A DNA stretch of 64,000 nucleotides from Alisma plantago-aquatica (taxonomy: Eukaryota > Streptophyta > Magnoliopsida > Alismatales > Alismataceae). Below are positions 12,894 through 24,433 of the stretch, in pieces. Every line of letters starts with the position of its first letter. Position 1 is the first letter of the stretch. Where the stretch lies: NCBI GenBank assembly GCA_963693085.1, contig OY856411.1, positions 1,344,891,550-1,344,955,549 of the forward strand, read 5' to 3'. The position numbers were made by a program, and so were the translations under genes. The notes beneath the pieces were generated by a model. The model was given only the letters and a program-made list of their open reading frames with translations, had not been told where the DNA came from and did not search any database.

Positions 12894-14532
12894 ATGGATT
12901 CAAACCATAGGAAAAGAGCTGCCCCTACTAGAGCTCCAACTTCTTCCTCTACTCCTCGCCTTATATCCTATGATGAAACCTCCTTCATATTCTCTCAAGC
13001 TTTTAATCTCTATAAGGAACTCCTTCCTAAGAATCCTTTTACATTTCGAGCTTTATATGAACCTCATTTTACAATGAGTGATGTTATAAAGGAGGTCACT
13101 GAGGTATTTTAGACCCATCACCTTAGCACATTGTGTGTAAAATGCCTGTGCTTCTCAAATTCTATCACCAATACTAAGGTGATCCATGAGTTTTATGCTA
13201 ATATCTAATGGAACTATGACACAATCATGCCACCACCCAATAACCAGGTAGTTTTGACATCTATGATAGACGGTACCAAAATTACCATCTTTGAAGATGC
13301 TCTGAATGTCTATTTCAATGGTACTAAGGTTAGCGACTCATGGAGGTCTGACTACCCTAAGTTTCATGACCTACTTGACCCAGAGACATTCTACAAAAGC
13401 TATGATCTTACACTTCCTAACATTCTTAAGTTTTTGAAGAAGGCCAGTGTTCCCTATAGGAAGAAGTCAACCTTTCCATCCTCTTCCCTTGATCTCAAAA
13501 ACCGTCTTATTACATTGGTGGTAAACTGCAATATTCATCCGAAGAAAAATCAAGCTGGAGATTGTAGAAAACACCACTGTAATGACCTAATGTATTTTGA
13601 AAGATATTGGAGTCAATTGGTCTCACTACATTCTACATCACTTGACCTATTTTGATTTCGGGAAGAACACCTCTAGCACCCATCCCCCTTATCCTACCTT
13701 GATATGTGGTCTCTTTGCTTTTTGGCTTAGAAGTCTATTTTCCATGATCTCCACTACAAATTTAGTCAGAAAGGAGCATCTATCAGTGAGACTACAATCA
13801 AGAAGACTTTTCTTCCTACCTCCCCTACCACTCCTGGAGCCTCCAACTCCACCCAGGCACCTCCACCACTACCATCATCCCTCCTTTACCGTGCCTCTTT
13901 TTCTGTATCTAATGAATCCTTCATAAGTACATGATTCACCAACATGCATACAATCTTCAGGTTTAGGATCATCTTCACCAAGACATTTTCCATATCATGT
14001 CACACATGAACCTATCTTGTAGCCATCCCGACCCTACCTACCAGGCGTACCCTGATGCTAACTATGCCTCTTATGCATATAGTCAGTTCTACCCTGACCC
14101 CCACCTCCCGCTTCTACTACATCCATTATTACTGTTGATGGTGGACCTACCCCTGGTGTTTTTCCTCTATTGGTTCTGCCTGCTAGCCCCACTGCCACTC
14201 TGCTCATTGGTTATGATGGAGTTGATCCTCCTACCTTTCCACAAGAAAATGCATTACTTGTATGTGGTATGTCATGGGATGAGCAGAATGCCTGATGGTC
14301 TGGTTGTGCTTTTGGACCCTCTGTTGATGAGGAGATGCTAGACCACGACACTAAGGATGCTGAGGATACCGAGGATGATGGTTCTGATGATGGATTTGTT
14401 GGTTCTTCCGATGATGATGGTGAAGCTACTACTGCTATCTCTGCTGCACCATTTGATGATGATACAAACTACCATCCTGAGGATGAGGAAGATGATGATA
14501 TAGTTGATGTAGTAGATGCCCTAGATATTTAG
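12894..14532 (+). pseudogene. Element A third ORF (Sirevirus env-like position)
   Basis: The start chosen is the ATG at 12894, since it opens a basic, serine/threonine/proline-rich N-terminus (MDSNHRKRAAPT). A conserved core follows (KELLPKNPFTFR; a HEFYANI...WNYDT segment near 13190; NCNIHPKK near 13535). Then come a proline-rich stretch and an acidic Asp/Glu-rich tail ending LDI-stop at 14532. In-frame stops lie at 13110 and about 13207, with frameshifts after about 13650. Elements B and C have diverged homologues in the same place. By position it matches the env-like ORF of Sireviruses, but I see no signal peptide or convincing membrane segment. The core recalls plant transposon-associated domains; a profile search would decide. 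Function unknown. Confidence 0.65.
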
Positions 14533-14550
14533 TTCTATAGTCTTTTAGAG

Positions 14551-14678
14551 TGCACACACATGCGCGCGCACACACGCGCGCGCACACACACGCGCGCGCA
14601 CACACACACACAGACACACACACACAGAGAGAGAGAGAGAGACACACACACTATATATATATATATATATATATATAT
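14551..14678 (+). repeat. Compound microsatellite: CA/CG, GA, TA
   Basis: Alternating purine-pyrimidine tracts, including three CGCGCG blocks among CA repeats, are followed by a GA run and a run of about 27 bases of TA. It lies about 20 bases after the ORF3 stop. Chance open frames here on both strands are low-complexity artefacts. Confidence 0.95.
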
Positions 14679-15332
14679 CGTTTTGTAGACTATCATGTAT
14701 TAGACATGGACACTATGTATTTGAGGAATACTATTTTATCATCTCACTATCTCTCATTGGTTTGTAGTTTTATTTTGAGGTGACATGATTAGTGTTGTAA
14801 TCTTAATCTCATGTACCCTTAACTCTTTGATTGACTCTATCTTATGAATTATTGGTATGTTATCCCATATTTTAATTATGACACTAGATTGCTTATTTCT
14901 CTCAGTTTTTTTCTATGTTTGGTGTTTGTTATATGTGGTTGCTTGTTTAGTCTGTGCATGTGGAGAAGACATGTGCCTTTAGCTCTTCTACTCCCCTACA
15001 CATTTGATATGACAAAAGGGGGAGAAATGACCTTAGCTATATTGTTTTATCGCTTATATGATCCTTTTCTTGTCAAATTATCTGCATATCATGTGACTTG
15101 CTAGAGGACCATTTAGTATATATATGTGCTATGGTTATTTGTGGAAAGACTAACCATGCATGCATAGGTAAGCATGAGTTTAGGGGGAGCACTTAACATT
15201 GTTCATTCATGTATCCCCTTGCAATTCACAAGGAAAGGTTTAACTTCCTCATTCTTTCAAAGTGAAGGTTTAATTTTCACATCCTTTTCAATATGTTGAG
15301 GAATGGTTTGCCATTGTCAAAAAAGGGGAGAA
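14679..15332 (+). other. Element A 3' non-coding region with three polypurine-like motifs
   Basis: No gene is seen. G-rich purine motifs occur at 15014-15029 (within GACAAAAGGGGGAGAAATGA), 15181-15190 and 15319-15332. The last directly abuts the 3' LTR and is the likely plus-strand primer. The first matches motifs in C, B and D closely. Confidence 0.75.
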
Positions 15333-16852
15333 TGTTGACTTGAGAGTTATAAATTGTCCATATTTCGATAATGAATTAACATTCCATTCATATGCATCTA
15401 ATATGTTTGTTTGAGATTGATTTTAGGTACTAGGTACATGAAAAGATCAAATCTATCAAGCCCTATCTTGTCTAGTTCAAGTCAAAAGCAATGCAAATGC
15501 ACTTTTATGGAAAATAATTCAAATCACTTATAGATGATTTTTGTAACCATTTGTGTTGATGATATGACTTGTAACTAAGATGAGAAAAAATCAGGAGCCC
15601 TTAATTCGAACATTTGATCACTCAAAAGGCATTTTCCAAATATTCATTAAAGCTTGTTAATTGGTCGAGATTCAAATGCGACCGATCCTTTGATGGATTT
15701 TGAGAATACCATGGTTCGGACGAGTTTCCTATACATAGAACTCGACTAATCCCTGCACTAAGCAAAACTGATTTCAAGTGATCGGTCGAGTTTTACCCAA
15801 CACAAACTCGACCAATGCCTCAAATTGTCTTTTTCGCATAGTGCAATCGGTCAAGCTACTTTTATGAAAACTCGACCAAATGCATTGTACGGAATGTGTA
15901 AAAAAAGTGATTCTAGCTGTTTTGGAGTTGCAAAACTCAAAATTATATCAGTTGCAACCCTCAAAATGGCTTGAAAAAGTTCCCCAGCGTTCCTACCCTC
16001 TAGTGGGCACCCCCAACTATAAATAAGGCTTCTTGGAGTTCATTCCAAGGTTGCTCATTTATGCTATTCAAGGTTCTTTCTATAATTGAGTGCATCCAGT
16101 CCACTTGAGTCCCTTACTCTCTCTTTATTACACTTCATTCGTCCATATGAGTGAGATAGGATATGTGTGAGAGATCTACTTTATTGTATACTTGTAAAGC
16201 TCTCAAAGCTTCTCCTTCCCCAACCCCTTTCTTTAAGATCAAGTTGGCGAAAGCTTCTCCAAGTGAAGGAGAATGTGCAAACTTCTTCAAGCTATAGAAG
16301 AAGGTGCAAAAAGCTTCTCCAAGTGAAGAAGGAGAACAAGGATGAAAAACCAAGAGTATAGTGTGTAAATTCTGCAAGGTAAAAGACTTGTTGCAAGAAG
16401 GGGATCTCCTTGGTAAAGGTGCCCGGCTGCTTGCAAGAGTGGGTAAAACCTTGTAGAGGTAGGAGACTATATTCTCCAGGTAGGTAAGTTCTTGGTTGTA
16501 TGGTTGTTGGCTCCCTTAACCTCAAAGGGAGGCTGAGTATCCCTATCTTGTAAAAGGAAGGTCGAATTGTATGTCTTATAATGGAGTATAAATATACATA
16601 GGATGCAAAAGTGTAGGGGTGGACCTCTCTCAGTAATGGACTGACTCTCTCCTAGTTTGGAGAGTGGATCTACTCTAAACATCCTGTTCAAGTGCTTGTT
16701 TGAATCTCTCTCATCTTTGCTATGCATGTTTAGATTTCCATCAAATTCACTATTTGCAATTGTGCCTAGTTGAAGTAACTTAAAGGTCTAAAAAATTTTG
16801 TGCAAGTGTTTTTAGCTCTATTCACCCCCTTCTAGAGCCCTTTGATTCAACA
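15333..16852 (+). repeat. Element A 3' LTR (1520 bp)
   Basis: It runs TGTTGACTTG...TTGATTCAACA and is followed by TCATA. It contains four consecutive inverted pairs of GGTCGAG/CTCGACC type (about 15655-15880), a TATA box (16018-16027) and a downstream segment with a duplicated AGCTTCTCCAAGTGAAG word (about 16252 and 16313). The open frames at 16135-16727 are chance frames within R-U5. Confidence 0.92.
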
Positions 16853-16857
16853 TCATA

Positions 16858-17990
16858 CACATTTGTCTTATGACTATTAAGTATAGATAATGAGACATAG
16901 GACATTGCCATATAAGGTATTATCTTTTAAAATGAAACATCAATTTATTGATAGTATTCTTGTCCATACAAGATACATGATGTTTTCATTGATGGAAGGT
17001 ACGTAATAGCAATTCAATAATTCTATTACATGCCCATGAATGACAACTTCCAACTATAGTGGCAGAAACTCTTATTCTGCATAGTTTCTAGCAGACTTCT
17101 TCTTAGGTCTTAAAGTAGATATCTCTATCTCCTTCTTCTCCCAAAGATCCTCTATATAAAGAGAATAGTTCCCCTTCTAGTGTCCAGACTAGTGACAATG
17201 GTGGCACTTTCTTTCCATAACCTTTTAAGTGAAAATGATAGATTCCTTTTGCACTTACCCCTCTGCTTATCTTGAGTGCAGAAGACTCAGACTTCAACTT
17301 AGCCTTAGAACTCTTCTTAGCCTTGACTTTTCCCTTTAACTCACTTATGATGATTACCATCATGGATTTGTCCTTCTTCAGTCGTGCTTCTACATTAATC
17401 AACATTCCAAGCAGCCCAGACAACAGTTTGGCCAAGTTACTAAAGTGATAGCACTTGATAAACTGGCTATATGATTCAAGAAATGCTTGCAGATCATATT
17501 TGCGACCAACTCCTAACCTAAAAAGAAATCCCAATCACTCTACATGCCCAATCGTATTGAGCACATGGGGCTTTATTGGATCTCCCTCTGCTAGTTTGCA
17601 CTCATATAACACTTCGGAGACATTATACCTTTCTTGCTTTACATTATTCTTTAAGATGTGTAATCATCTCGAGGATGTCCATGTTTTCACGCAACTCATA
17701 GTTCATACAACATAGCATAATGTACTCAACATCGACGACAACATTGGGATGCTTCAAGTAAGCATCCATTTTGGCTTTTGGCATGCTTGGAGCGAGTTCC
17801 TCTGGCTCTGGTCTTTCAAGGACATAGGGATTTCACTCACTAGTGAGAATGCTTCTCAAATTCCTAAACCAGATGTGGAAGCTAATCCCATTTTGTTTGT
17901 CCTACACAAGGACCAATTACATTGTTTTCCATTAGATTCTACAAAAGATATTTCAACTTTAATAAAAATTTTTTGATTAATTTGTATCGT
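16858..17990 (-). pseudogene. Element E gag and protease/pre-integrase remnant
   Basis: This continues the element cut at 2862. At the low-coordinate end the minus strand gives a CYYVPSINENIM-like segment (about 16985-17030) that precedes the integrase zinc region in copia elements. The open frame 17103-17534 encodes the C-terminal half of Gag (FLESYSQFIKCYHF, LLGMLINVEARLKKDK) and a decayed zinc knuckle. The N-terminal Gag half runs on to about 17990 with frameshifts (ENMDILEMITHL; CKLAEGDP-like segment near 17590). It is non-functional. Confidence 0.75.
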
Positions 17991-19263
17991 CCCACCTATT
18001 TTGTTCAAAGTGACAACCCTCATGTATCAATTTGAAAGATTGCATCATACAATCTTTTAGTGAGCCAAGACCCAAAAACAATTGAATTATTACCCAGCCA
18101 ACACCAACATCCATAACTAATTGTTAAGGTAGGAAACTTTTGCCAATTGCATATCATGCAATTATTGGATAGATGGTAAATGCAACTCTTTACCATAGTC
18201 CATCTACATGCTTCTAGGTGCTTAATCTCATTATGGACATCTAGTTAAGCCTGACCCAAAACTAACATGATAGTAATGCACTCTTCTTGGTAGGCCCACA
18301 TAACTACCATCACACTTCCACGAGATGGACAACACATCACACTTGGCATGCCCACACATAGTCAATCAAGATTCTCACGTGTGTTGCTAATGGAAAGCAT
18401 CTAAGACTTAGTATTTAGATTGAGGGATTTCTATATATAAATACATATACATATCCATTCACCACATACTTATCTATCATATACATTCTAAAACCACAAC
18501 TGAAAATATGCAATTATAAACATAAGCAATGGTTATGGCCATACTATTATAATTCCTTGGAAACACAAGCAATTACTACCACCTAAGGTCTACATCATAT
18601 GTACCAACCTATTGTTTGTGAAGATCCATGCTAGAACCAATTTAGGTTGATCGGTTCAACACTTGAACCGATCGGCTCGCCTCCTGGTTGCTCAGTTGGG
18701 ATCCTAAAACTGTCATCTTGTCCCAGGTTCGACCGATGTCTGGACTCCTCCAGCCAATCGGTTGGGCCACCAGTCAATAAGTTCATCCTATAATCTTGTC
18801 TCCTTTATCCTTTAGGTGATTGGTTAGACTCCTGAGCCATTCTATTCATCTATTGCAGGACGTCTTCTCACAACTGAACATAAATTAAAACTATCATGTT
18901 TCATATTACATTGTAAAAGGGAAAACCTCGAGTAACAGTCAAGGGGAAATAGGAAGAAGAGCATTAATTTATATTTAGAAAGGGGAAGAGAGGCTCTATA
19001 TGCAAACTGAGTAACAACAGGAATAAACAACCACAACTATGCACACATAGATCTAGGGTTATTTACCATAACCATGCTAACATCCACCATCAAAACCAAC
19101 TTTTTGGATGATATGTGTAAATTATATATATATATATATATTAGTTTGTGGAATCGTATGTGGTAATTAATTAGATATGCACATTAAGCAGTTTAATGTT
19201 TTCATTGTATGCAACAAAATCTGATCATATTCATTTAAATCCAGATACACTGTAAATTGACGT
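17991..19263 (-). other. Element E untranslated leader
   Basis: No gene is seen in this stretch between E's gag start and its primer site. About 18640-18840 holds inverted pairs such as GGTTCAACACTTGAACC and CCGATCGG words. A TA-repeat of about 24 bases lies near 19115-19141. Confidence 0.55.
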
Positions 19264-19276
19264 GGGTCTGATACCA
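19264..19276 (-). other. Element E primer-binding site
   Basis: On the minus strand this reads TGGTATCAGACCC. It is complementary in style to the 3' end of plant initiator tRNA-Met and lies one base from the LTR end at 19278. It fixes the orientation of E as minus and locates its 5' LTR on the right. Confidence 0.85.
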
Positions 19277-19277
19277 C

Positions 19278-21345
19278 TGTTAGGAAATCAGAGTACTAAA
19301 TAAGGCAATGAAAAAAAAAATTAAGTTCAATTCCCCAATTAGTAAGATCACATCAACAATTATGTATCTAGGAAGGAAGGTAACAAGAGTTATACCTGGT
19401 CATGGAGCAAGTCCAGCGACAACTCTTGTTGCAGTAGCGTGTACCTTTCTCCAAGCAGCAACAAGCTTCTTCTTTAGGCAACAACACTCGAACAGTCATC
19501 ACCAAGGACCTCCTGGTGCAACACCACAGGCGGAGGTTGACAGTTTCCTCCTAGAGGAAAAAACTCCTCACCTCTAGAGTAGTCCACAGGGACCACTAGG
19601 AACTCCATGTTGTGCTACTAGAGCCAACAATAAGGAGTTCTCCCTTCAAATGTCAGTGTGCTAGCACTGATTCACTTTTCAACAATTGTCTATCCCTTGC
19701 TATCCCTCCCTTTTACATGTAGGACTTGCTCATGCTCTCTATTGGTTACTACAACCAAAGAGGACTACAATTGGCAGAGCTTATTGTTGTGTCTGGGAAG
19801 CCCCCAATACCTCTCTATTTACAAAAGAGGCTAGGGTCAGGATTCCCAGTCCGTGCGAGAGTCAAAAGGATGGTATTCATGAATTTTCTAAAAATTTCGA
19901 ACAATGAACCCATTGGTTCACTGCCCAACCGGTCGGTTCTTGCCAAGAGCTAGTCGATTAGTGTAGTTTCCTATTCTGAATCACATTGGTATTCAATGCA
20001 TGATTAATTCAAAATATGATGTCAACACTAATCCTTGATCCAATCAAAGTGACCATTGAACTGAGCAACCCAGATGATGAACTAGTTGGTTCACATAATG
20101 AAATGGTTGGTTGGGACCATGAACCGATCAGTTCACTAGGTGAACTAGTCAGTTCATGCCCTGGTTCATGCATTGTTCAACCAATGTTGATTTCAATCGA
20201 CCTGACACTCCAACCAATCAGTTCAACACTTGAATCCATCAGTTCATAGTTCAATCAGTCAATTTTGAACCTCATTTATTTAATTGAATACCTAAACACT
20301 TTTACTAATCAAATTAAACACCATTCATGAATAAACTCCTACTCCAAGTGCATCCTATGTGTGTGACCCTATAGCCCCCAAATTATGTTGGCAATAAATG
20401 TCCATAATCAACTTATAACTTCACAAGCAATGAGCGGTATCTAGAAACACACCATTGCTACCAAATAATTTAGAGATTTGGAGAACAACTTCAACCTACA
20501 ATCCATGATTTGTGTTACCATGATCATATAGTTCCTTTGTCTTTGATATCCGGATTGAACTCGAGGCATGGAATTGTCATCCTCTTCAACATCGAATCCA
20601 TGTTCCTTGAACTAGAGTAGATTGTCTGAGATGCATGTGGGTTCACATATTACATATTGAATCACATGAGTATGGCCATACATTTCTTAGTCTCGCTTAT
20701 CAAGAGGCCTAGATATCAATCTCCTATAGAAGGGACAAATCCCATCTACATCACTCACACTCAATCCCTGTGTCACAATGCACCTGAGCATCACCTTTAT
20801 GGAAACCCTTATTCAAGGTCATGTTGGATGACGTATAAATGCATCGAACAACATGTGATGAGTATAGTCACTTCAGGTCTAAGAGCCACGATCTCCATTA
20901 TCACTATGAGAGCTGATTGTGACTCTCATTCATTAATATCCATGTATCACTCTCATGGCGGGTCTGTTCAATACACTGCTCTCTAACATGTACTTATGTG
21001 CTTGAGTTGATATCACACATCATGACTAATGAGATTCTGTCATCAGTCAACACACACTCTAGTCTTATGTATTATTGTTGTCTATTTTGATTCCAAAGTA
21101 ATACTTGACTAGGGACATAACAAGAATGTATGTACTCTTATCATACATATGATCTCATTGTTCAAGTCATCAACCTGAAGGCATGTCATTGAGTAACATC
21201 ATTATTTAGACATACAATGCATATGTCATCATCTCATGAGTGAGACAAACATAATAGATGTAATTACCTTTATTATTGTAAATCAGGTATCTAATGCCAC
21301 GTTCCAATCATCATATGATTGGCTCTCTTGGCATACATACCAACA
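19278..21345 (-). repeat. Element E 5' LTR (about 2.07 kb)
   Basis: On the minus strand it begins TGTTGGTATG (21345) and ends CCTAACA (19278) next to the primer site. It contains a dense array of GGTTCA/TGAACC words (about 19905-20260). No partner LTR is present on the left, because E is cut at about 836. Open frames at 19308-20986 are chance frames. Confidence 0.75.
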
Positions 21346-22027
21346 AGAAATCCCATCATGTTAAATTAAGTTCAAAGATCATGGTAAAGTTATTGTTAAG
21401 GTAATTAATTTGAATTAGTTTATGTATGCTTCTTGAATCAGGGGCCTCAAGAGGTCATCAAGGGATTTCCTAGCAATCATCTACTCTTAAGTGGGTGTCA
21501 TTGAGTGATGCATATATTTAGTGATCAATTCTTCATGTTATTAATGACTCATGAATGCTCAAGATAATCCATGTTCAGGTTGATGTCAAATATTTCATGT
21601 TAAATTTAATCATATCAAGTTACTATTTTCAGTCCTATAAAGTGCCAAATAATGCTTAATGATGTGATGTTTGTTTTGCATGGCTGGGAGCGCGATGTGT
21701 GCATGAGTTGGAGCAATTGAAGATCAAAGGGACAAGCAAACAAATAGAAGAATTTTAAGCTTAGCCTAGTGGGGTGCCTTTTACCAAGCCGATCCAGAGC
21801 TTTAGACATCATCTACATTATGTTTAGTCATGTTACCAAGTAGACTATATTCCATAAGATAAACTAGTTGTAGTTTTATTTTACCCTAGAACTATGTTTA
21901 AATCTGATTTCACTCAATGCAAAGTGTTTCACTTACTTTAATTGCAAAAATAGCATTTTGTGACACCCCATTAAGTAAAATGCTTCCGCTTAGTGATATT
22001 TATCTATTATGAAAAGTGGGGTGTTAC
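21346..22027 (-). repeat. Del/Tekay-like LTR 5'-end stub
   Basis: The minus strand begins TGTAACACCCCACTT at 22027. It includes a GCGGAAGCATTTTAC and GGGGTGTCACA block (about 21960-22000), a combination I associate with Del/Tekay gypsy LTRs. It is bounded by element E on the left and fused to copia gag on the right, with no second end found. No gene is seen. Confidence 0.5.
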
Positions 22028-22840
22028 ACCAAGCCTTTAAAGTGAGGCTTGACAAGCAAGAAGAAGAAGACAAGCTAGAAGAGAAGGAATCTAAGAAGAT
22101 CAAGGATGAAACCTTCAAAGCTCAAGTGGAGGCCATTGTTCTTCAATAACAACTTGCTTGTTGGCCTACTCCTCCTTATAGTGAAGATGAGGCCCTTAGT
22201 GATCATGAAGCCAACTACTCTAAGGGGAAACAATTCAAGGAAAAGCCCTCCTCCTCCTCCTCTACTCCTAGATGTTATGAGTGTGTTCAAAAGGTACACT
22301 ACAAGAATGATTGTCCCAAGGAAAAGAAGTCACACCACAAGAGTAAATCTAAGAAGAATGAGGACTATAACAAGGAGAGCAAGTTCAAGAAGAGGGAGAA
22401 GAAGTAAAGAAGAGGAAAGGATGCTACCCATGTCGCTTGGGAGGAGTCTTCTTCAAGTGATTCCAACTCTAATGAAGGAGAGTGTTGCCTTGCTCTCATA
22501 GTCTCAACTAGTGAAGGTGTATGTGAGGTAAGTGAGGTAAGCTTGATTGAACTATATAAAGATGATCTCATTAATATGATTAATGTTTCTCGTTCTTCTT
22601 TCTCTAAGTGCAAATCTAAAAATAAGAGTATATGCTACAATTGAAATTCTTGAAAAAAATGAAAAAGATCATCTTAATAGCGTAGATTCCTTGCAAGGAC
22701 AATTTCTTGATCTTGAACTTCACTATAATGGTGTAGAAATTAAAAATGGTTTTTATCTAAAGAAAATGAATGATCTTAAAGATGAAAACCAAATTTATGT
22801 TGATGAGCTTGTTACGCTAAGAACTGAAAATGCTAGACTT
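22028..22840 (+). pseudogene. Element C gag, left part
   Basis: This matches element A's Gag from the DKQEEEDKLEEKES helix through an intact CCHC knuckle (22273-22314) and the acidic EESSSSDSNSNEGE segment to the coil ending in RTENARL (about 22838). C's 5' LTR and N-terminal gag are lost at the 22027 junction. The Gag continues at 45788, beyond element B, in the same orientation. Stops are present (for example at about 22149 and 22405). Confidence 0.75.
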
Positions 22841-22960
22841 GGTGACTTAAAACTATAGTAAGCTCTTCACATTAAGCTATTCTAAATACTTGAAATATTA
22901 AAACATTTAAAGTAATTCTCCTAACCAAAAGCACCATCACATGGGTACCAAAATCTCCCT

Positions 22961-24420
22961 ATTTTGTAGGATTGGGTGGTTGATGGTGGTTGTTCCAAAC
23001 ATATGACTGGAACCAAGGAAGCTTTCCATACACTTGAAGAAAAGAAGAGTGGAACAATCACATTTGGAGATAATGCCAAAGGTAAAATTATTGGGAAAGG
23101 TAATGTTAGTACAAATCTTCAGATAAAAGATGTGCTACTTGTAGATGGATTGCATCACAACTTAATTAGTGCTAGTCAATTGTGTGGCAGTGGTTATGAT
23201 GTTATTTTAAACAAAACTTGCTACAAGTTGCTCATAGAAAACACTATTGATGAAAATTGTGAACTATGTACTCTAAAGAAACAAATTAAAACTTCTTTCA
23301 AATCTAAAGCCCTGCTTAGTATGACTAGATCATTAGAACTTATTCACATGGATTTATTTGGTCCCATGAGGACTCAATCTATTGGTGGTAAAAAATATTG
23401 CTTTGTCATTGTTGATGATTATAGTAGATATACTTAGGTTCATTTTCTTTCAAAAAAAGATGATACTACTAGAATATTCATCCAAATTTTGCTTTAAGAT
23501 TGAAAATCAACTACAAAACAAAATATGCACCATTAGGAGTGATCATGGGGGAGAGATTGAAAATAATATCTTTGAAGAGTTTTGTACATCCCAAGGGTAT
23601 ACATATGATTTCTCAGCTCCAGGCACCCCATAGCAAAATGAGATAGTAGAGACAAAAAACTAGTCCTTACAAGAAATGGCTAGAACAATGTTACTTGAAC
23701 ATAACACACCTAAAACCTTTTGGGCTGAAGCAGTAAATACTACGTGCTATGTCTTAAAGTGTGTTTCAATCACTCCCATCTTAAGAAAACTCCTTATGAA
23801 CTCATCTTTAACAAGAAACCTAGAGTTGACTACTTTCATACCTTTGGTACACCTTGTTATATCTTGAACACAAAGGATGGTAGAGACAAATTCGACCCTA
23901 AATCACAAAAATGATTTTTCCTAGGATATTCAAATTCGAGTAACACATTTAGGATTTACAACACTATTTCTAAGAAAGTTGAGGAATCAATTCATATCAC
24001 AACATAAAGTGCTAAAAATGAAACTGAGAATGAAAACTTGAATGATATTACACATCAAATTGAGGATCTAACCACATCGAAAAAAGATGATAATTTATTT
24101 GAAATCAAACAACATAATGATCATAATGAGTCACAAAAGTCTATTTCCTAGAATAATCAAAGATCATCCCCCAGACTTAATCATAGGAATCCTTTTGATA
24201 AAGTAAAAACTCAATCATCATTTAGAGATGTTGCAAACATGGCTTTTGTATCAATTGTTGAACCTAAAAAGATAAATAAAGCTTTAAAAGGTGATTACTG
24301 GATAATTGGTATGTAAAAAGAGCTAAATAAATTCACTAAGAACAATGTGTGGGACTTAGTTCCTAGACCTCAAGATAAAACTATCATTGGAACTAAGTGG
24401 GTTTTTCAAAATAAAATTAA
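22961..24420 (+). pseudogene. Element B protease-integrase-linker remnant
   Basis: The open frame 22976-23437 begins VDGGCSKHMTG, so the protease DSG motif reads DGG (Ser to Gly). Conserved GLHHNLIS follows, then a jump from LLIENT to ENCELCTL. Compared with D, about 70 residues covering the LWHKKLGH zinc-binding part are missing in frame. The integrase core continues (HMDLFGP near 23346; RSDHGGEIEN near 23536; PGTP near 23624), with a TAG at about 23435 and a frameshift. The linker to 24420 has several stops. It is not functional. Confidence 0.82.
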
Positions 24421-24433
24421 TTAAGCCAACGAA

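Larger units (their letters stand above)
2868..16852 (+). mobile_element. Copia element A (Sirevirus-like), complete ends, nested insertion
   Basis: The ends are TGTTGACTTG at 2868 and a terminal CA at 16852. The 5-bp target duplication TCATA lies at 2863-2867 and 16853-16857. The order is 5' LTR (interrupted and truncated), gag, protease, integrase, RT, RNase H, a third ORF, three polypurine-like motifs and the 3' LTR (15333-16852). Sirevirus assignment rests on the long gag, the post-pol ORF and the repeated polypurine-like motifs. The LTRs differ at roughly 9% of sites over their first ~200 bases by eye, so the insertion is old. It sits inside copia element E, and a solo LTR sits inside its 5' LTR. 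Confidence 0.88.

Noticed and set aside
14435..14783. Cys-rich and His/Thr-repeat frames
   Set aside because: Translation of the CA/CG/TA microsatellite.
19110..19141. TA repeat as a promoter
   Set aside because: Simple repeat in a non-coding leader with no gene downstream on either strand.
20345..22027. Complete LTR with a CCAAG target duplication
   Set aside because: A CCAAG precedes a TG at 20350, but the span would cross the boundary of E's LTR at 21345 and the left flank does not resemble gag; chance match.
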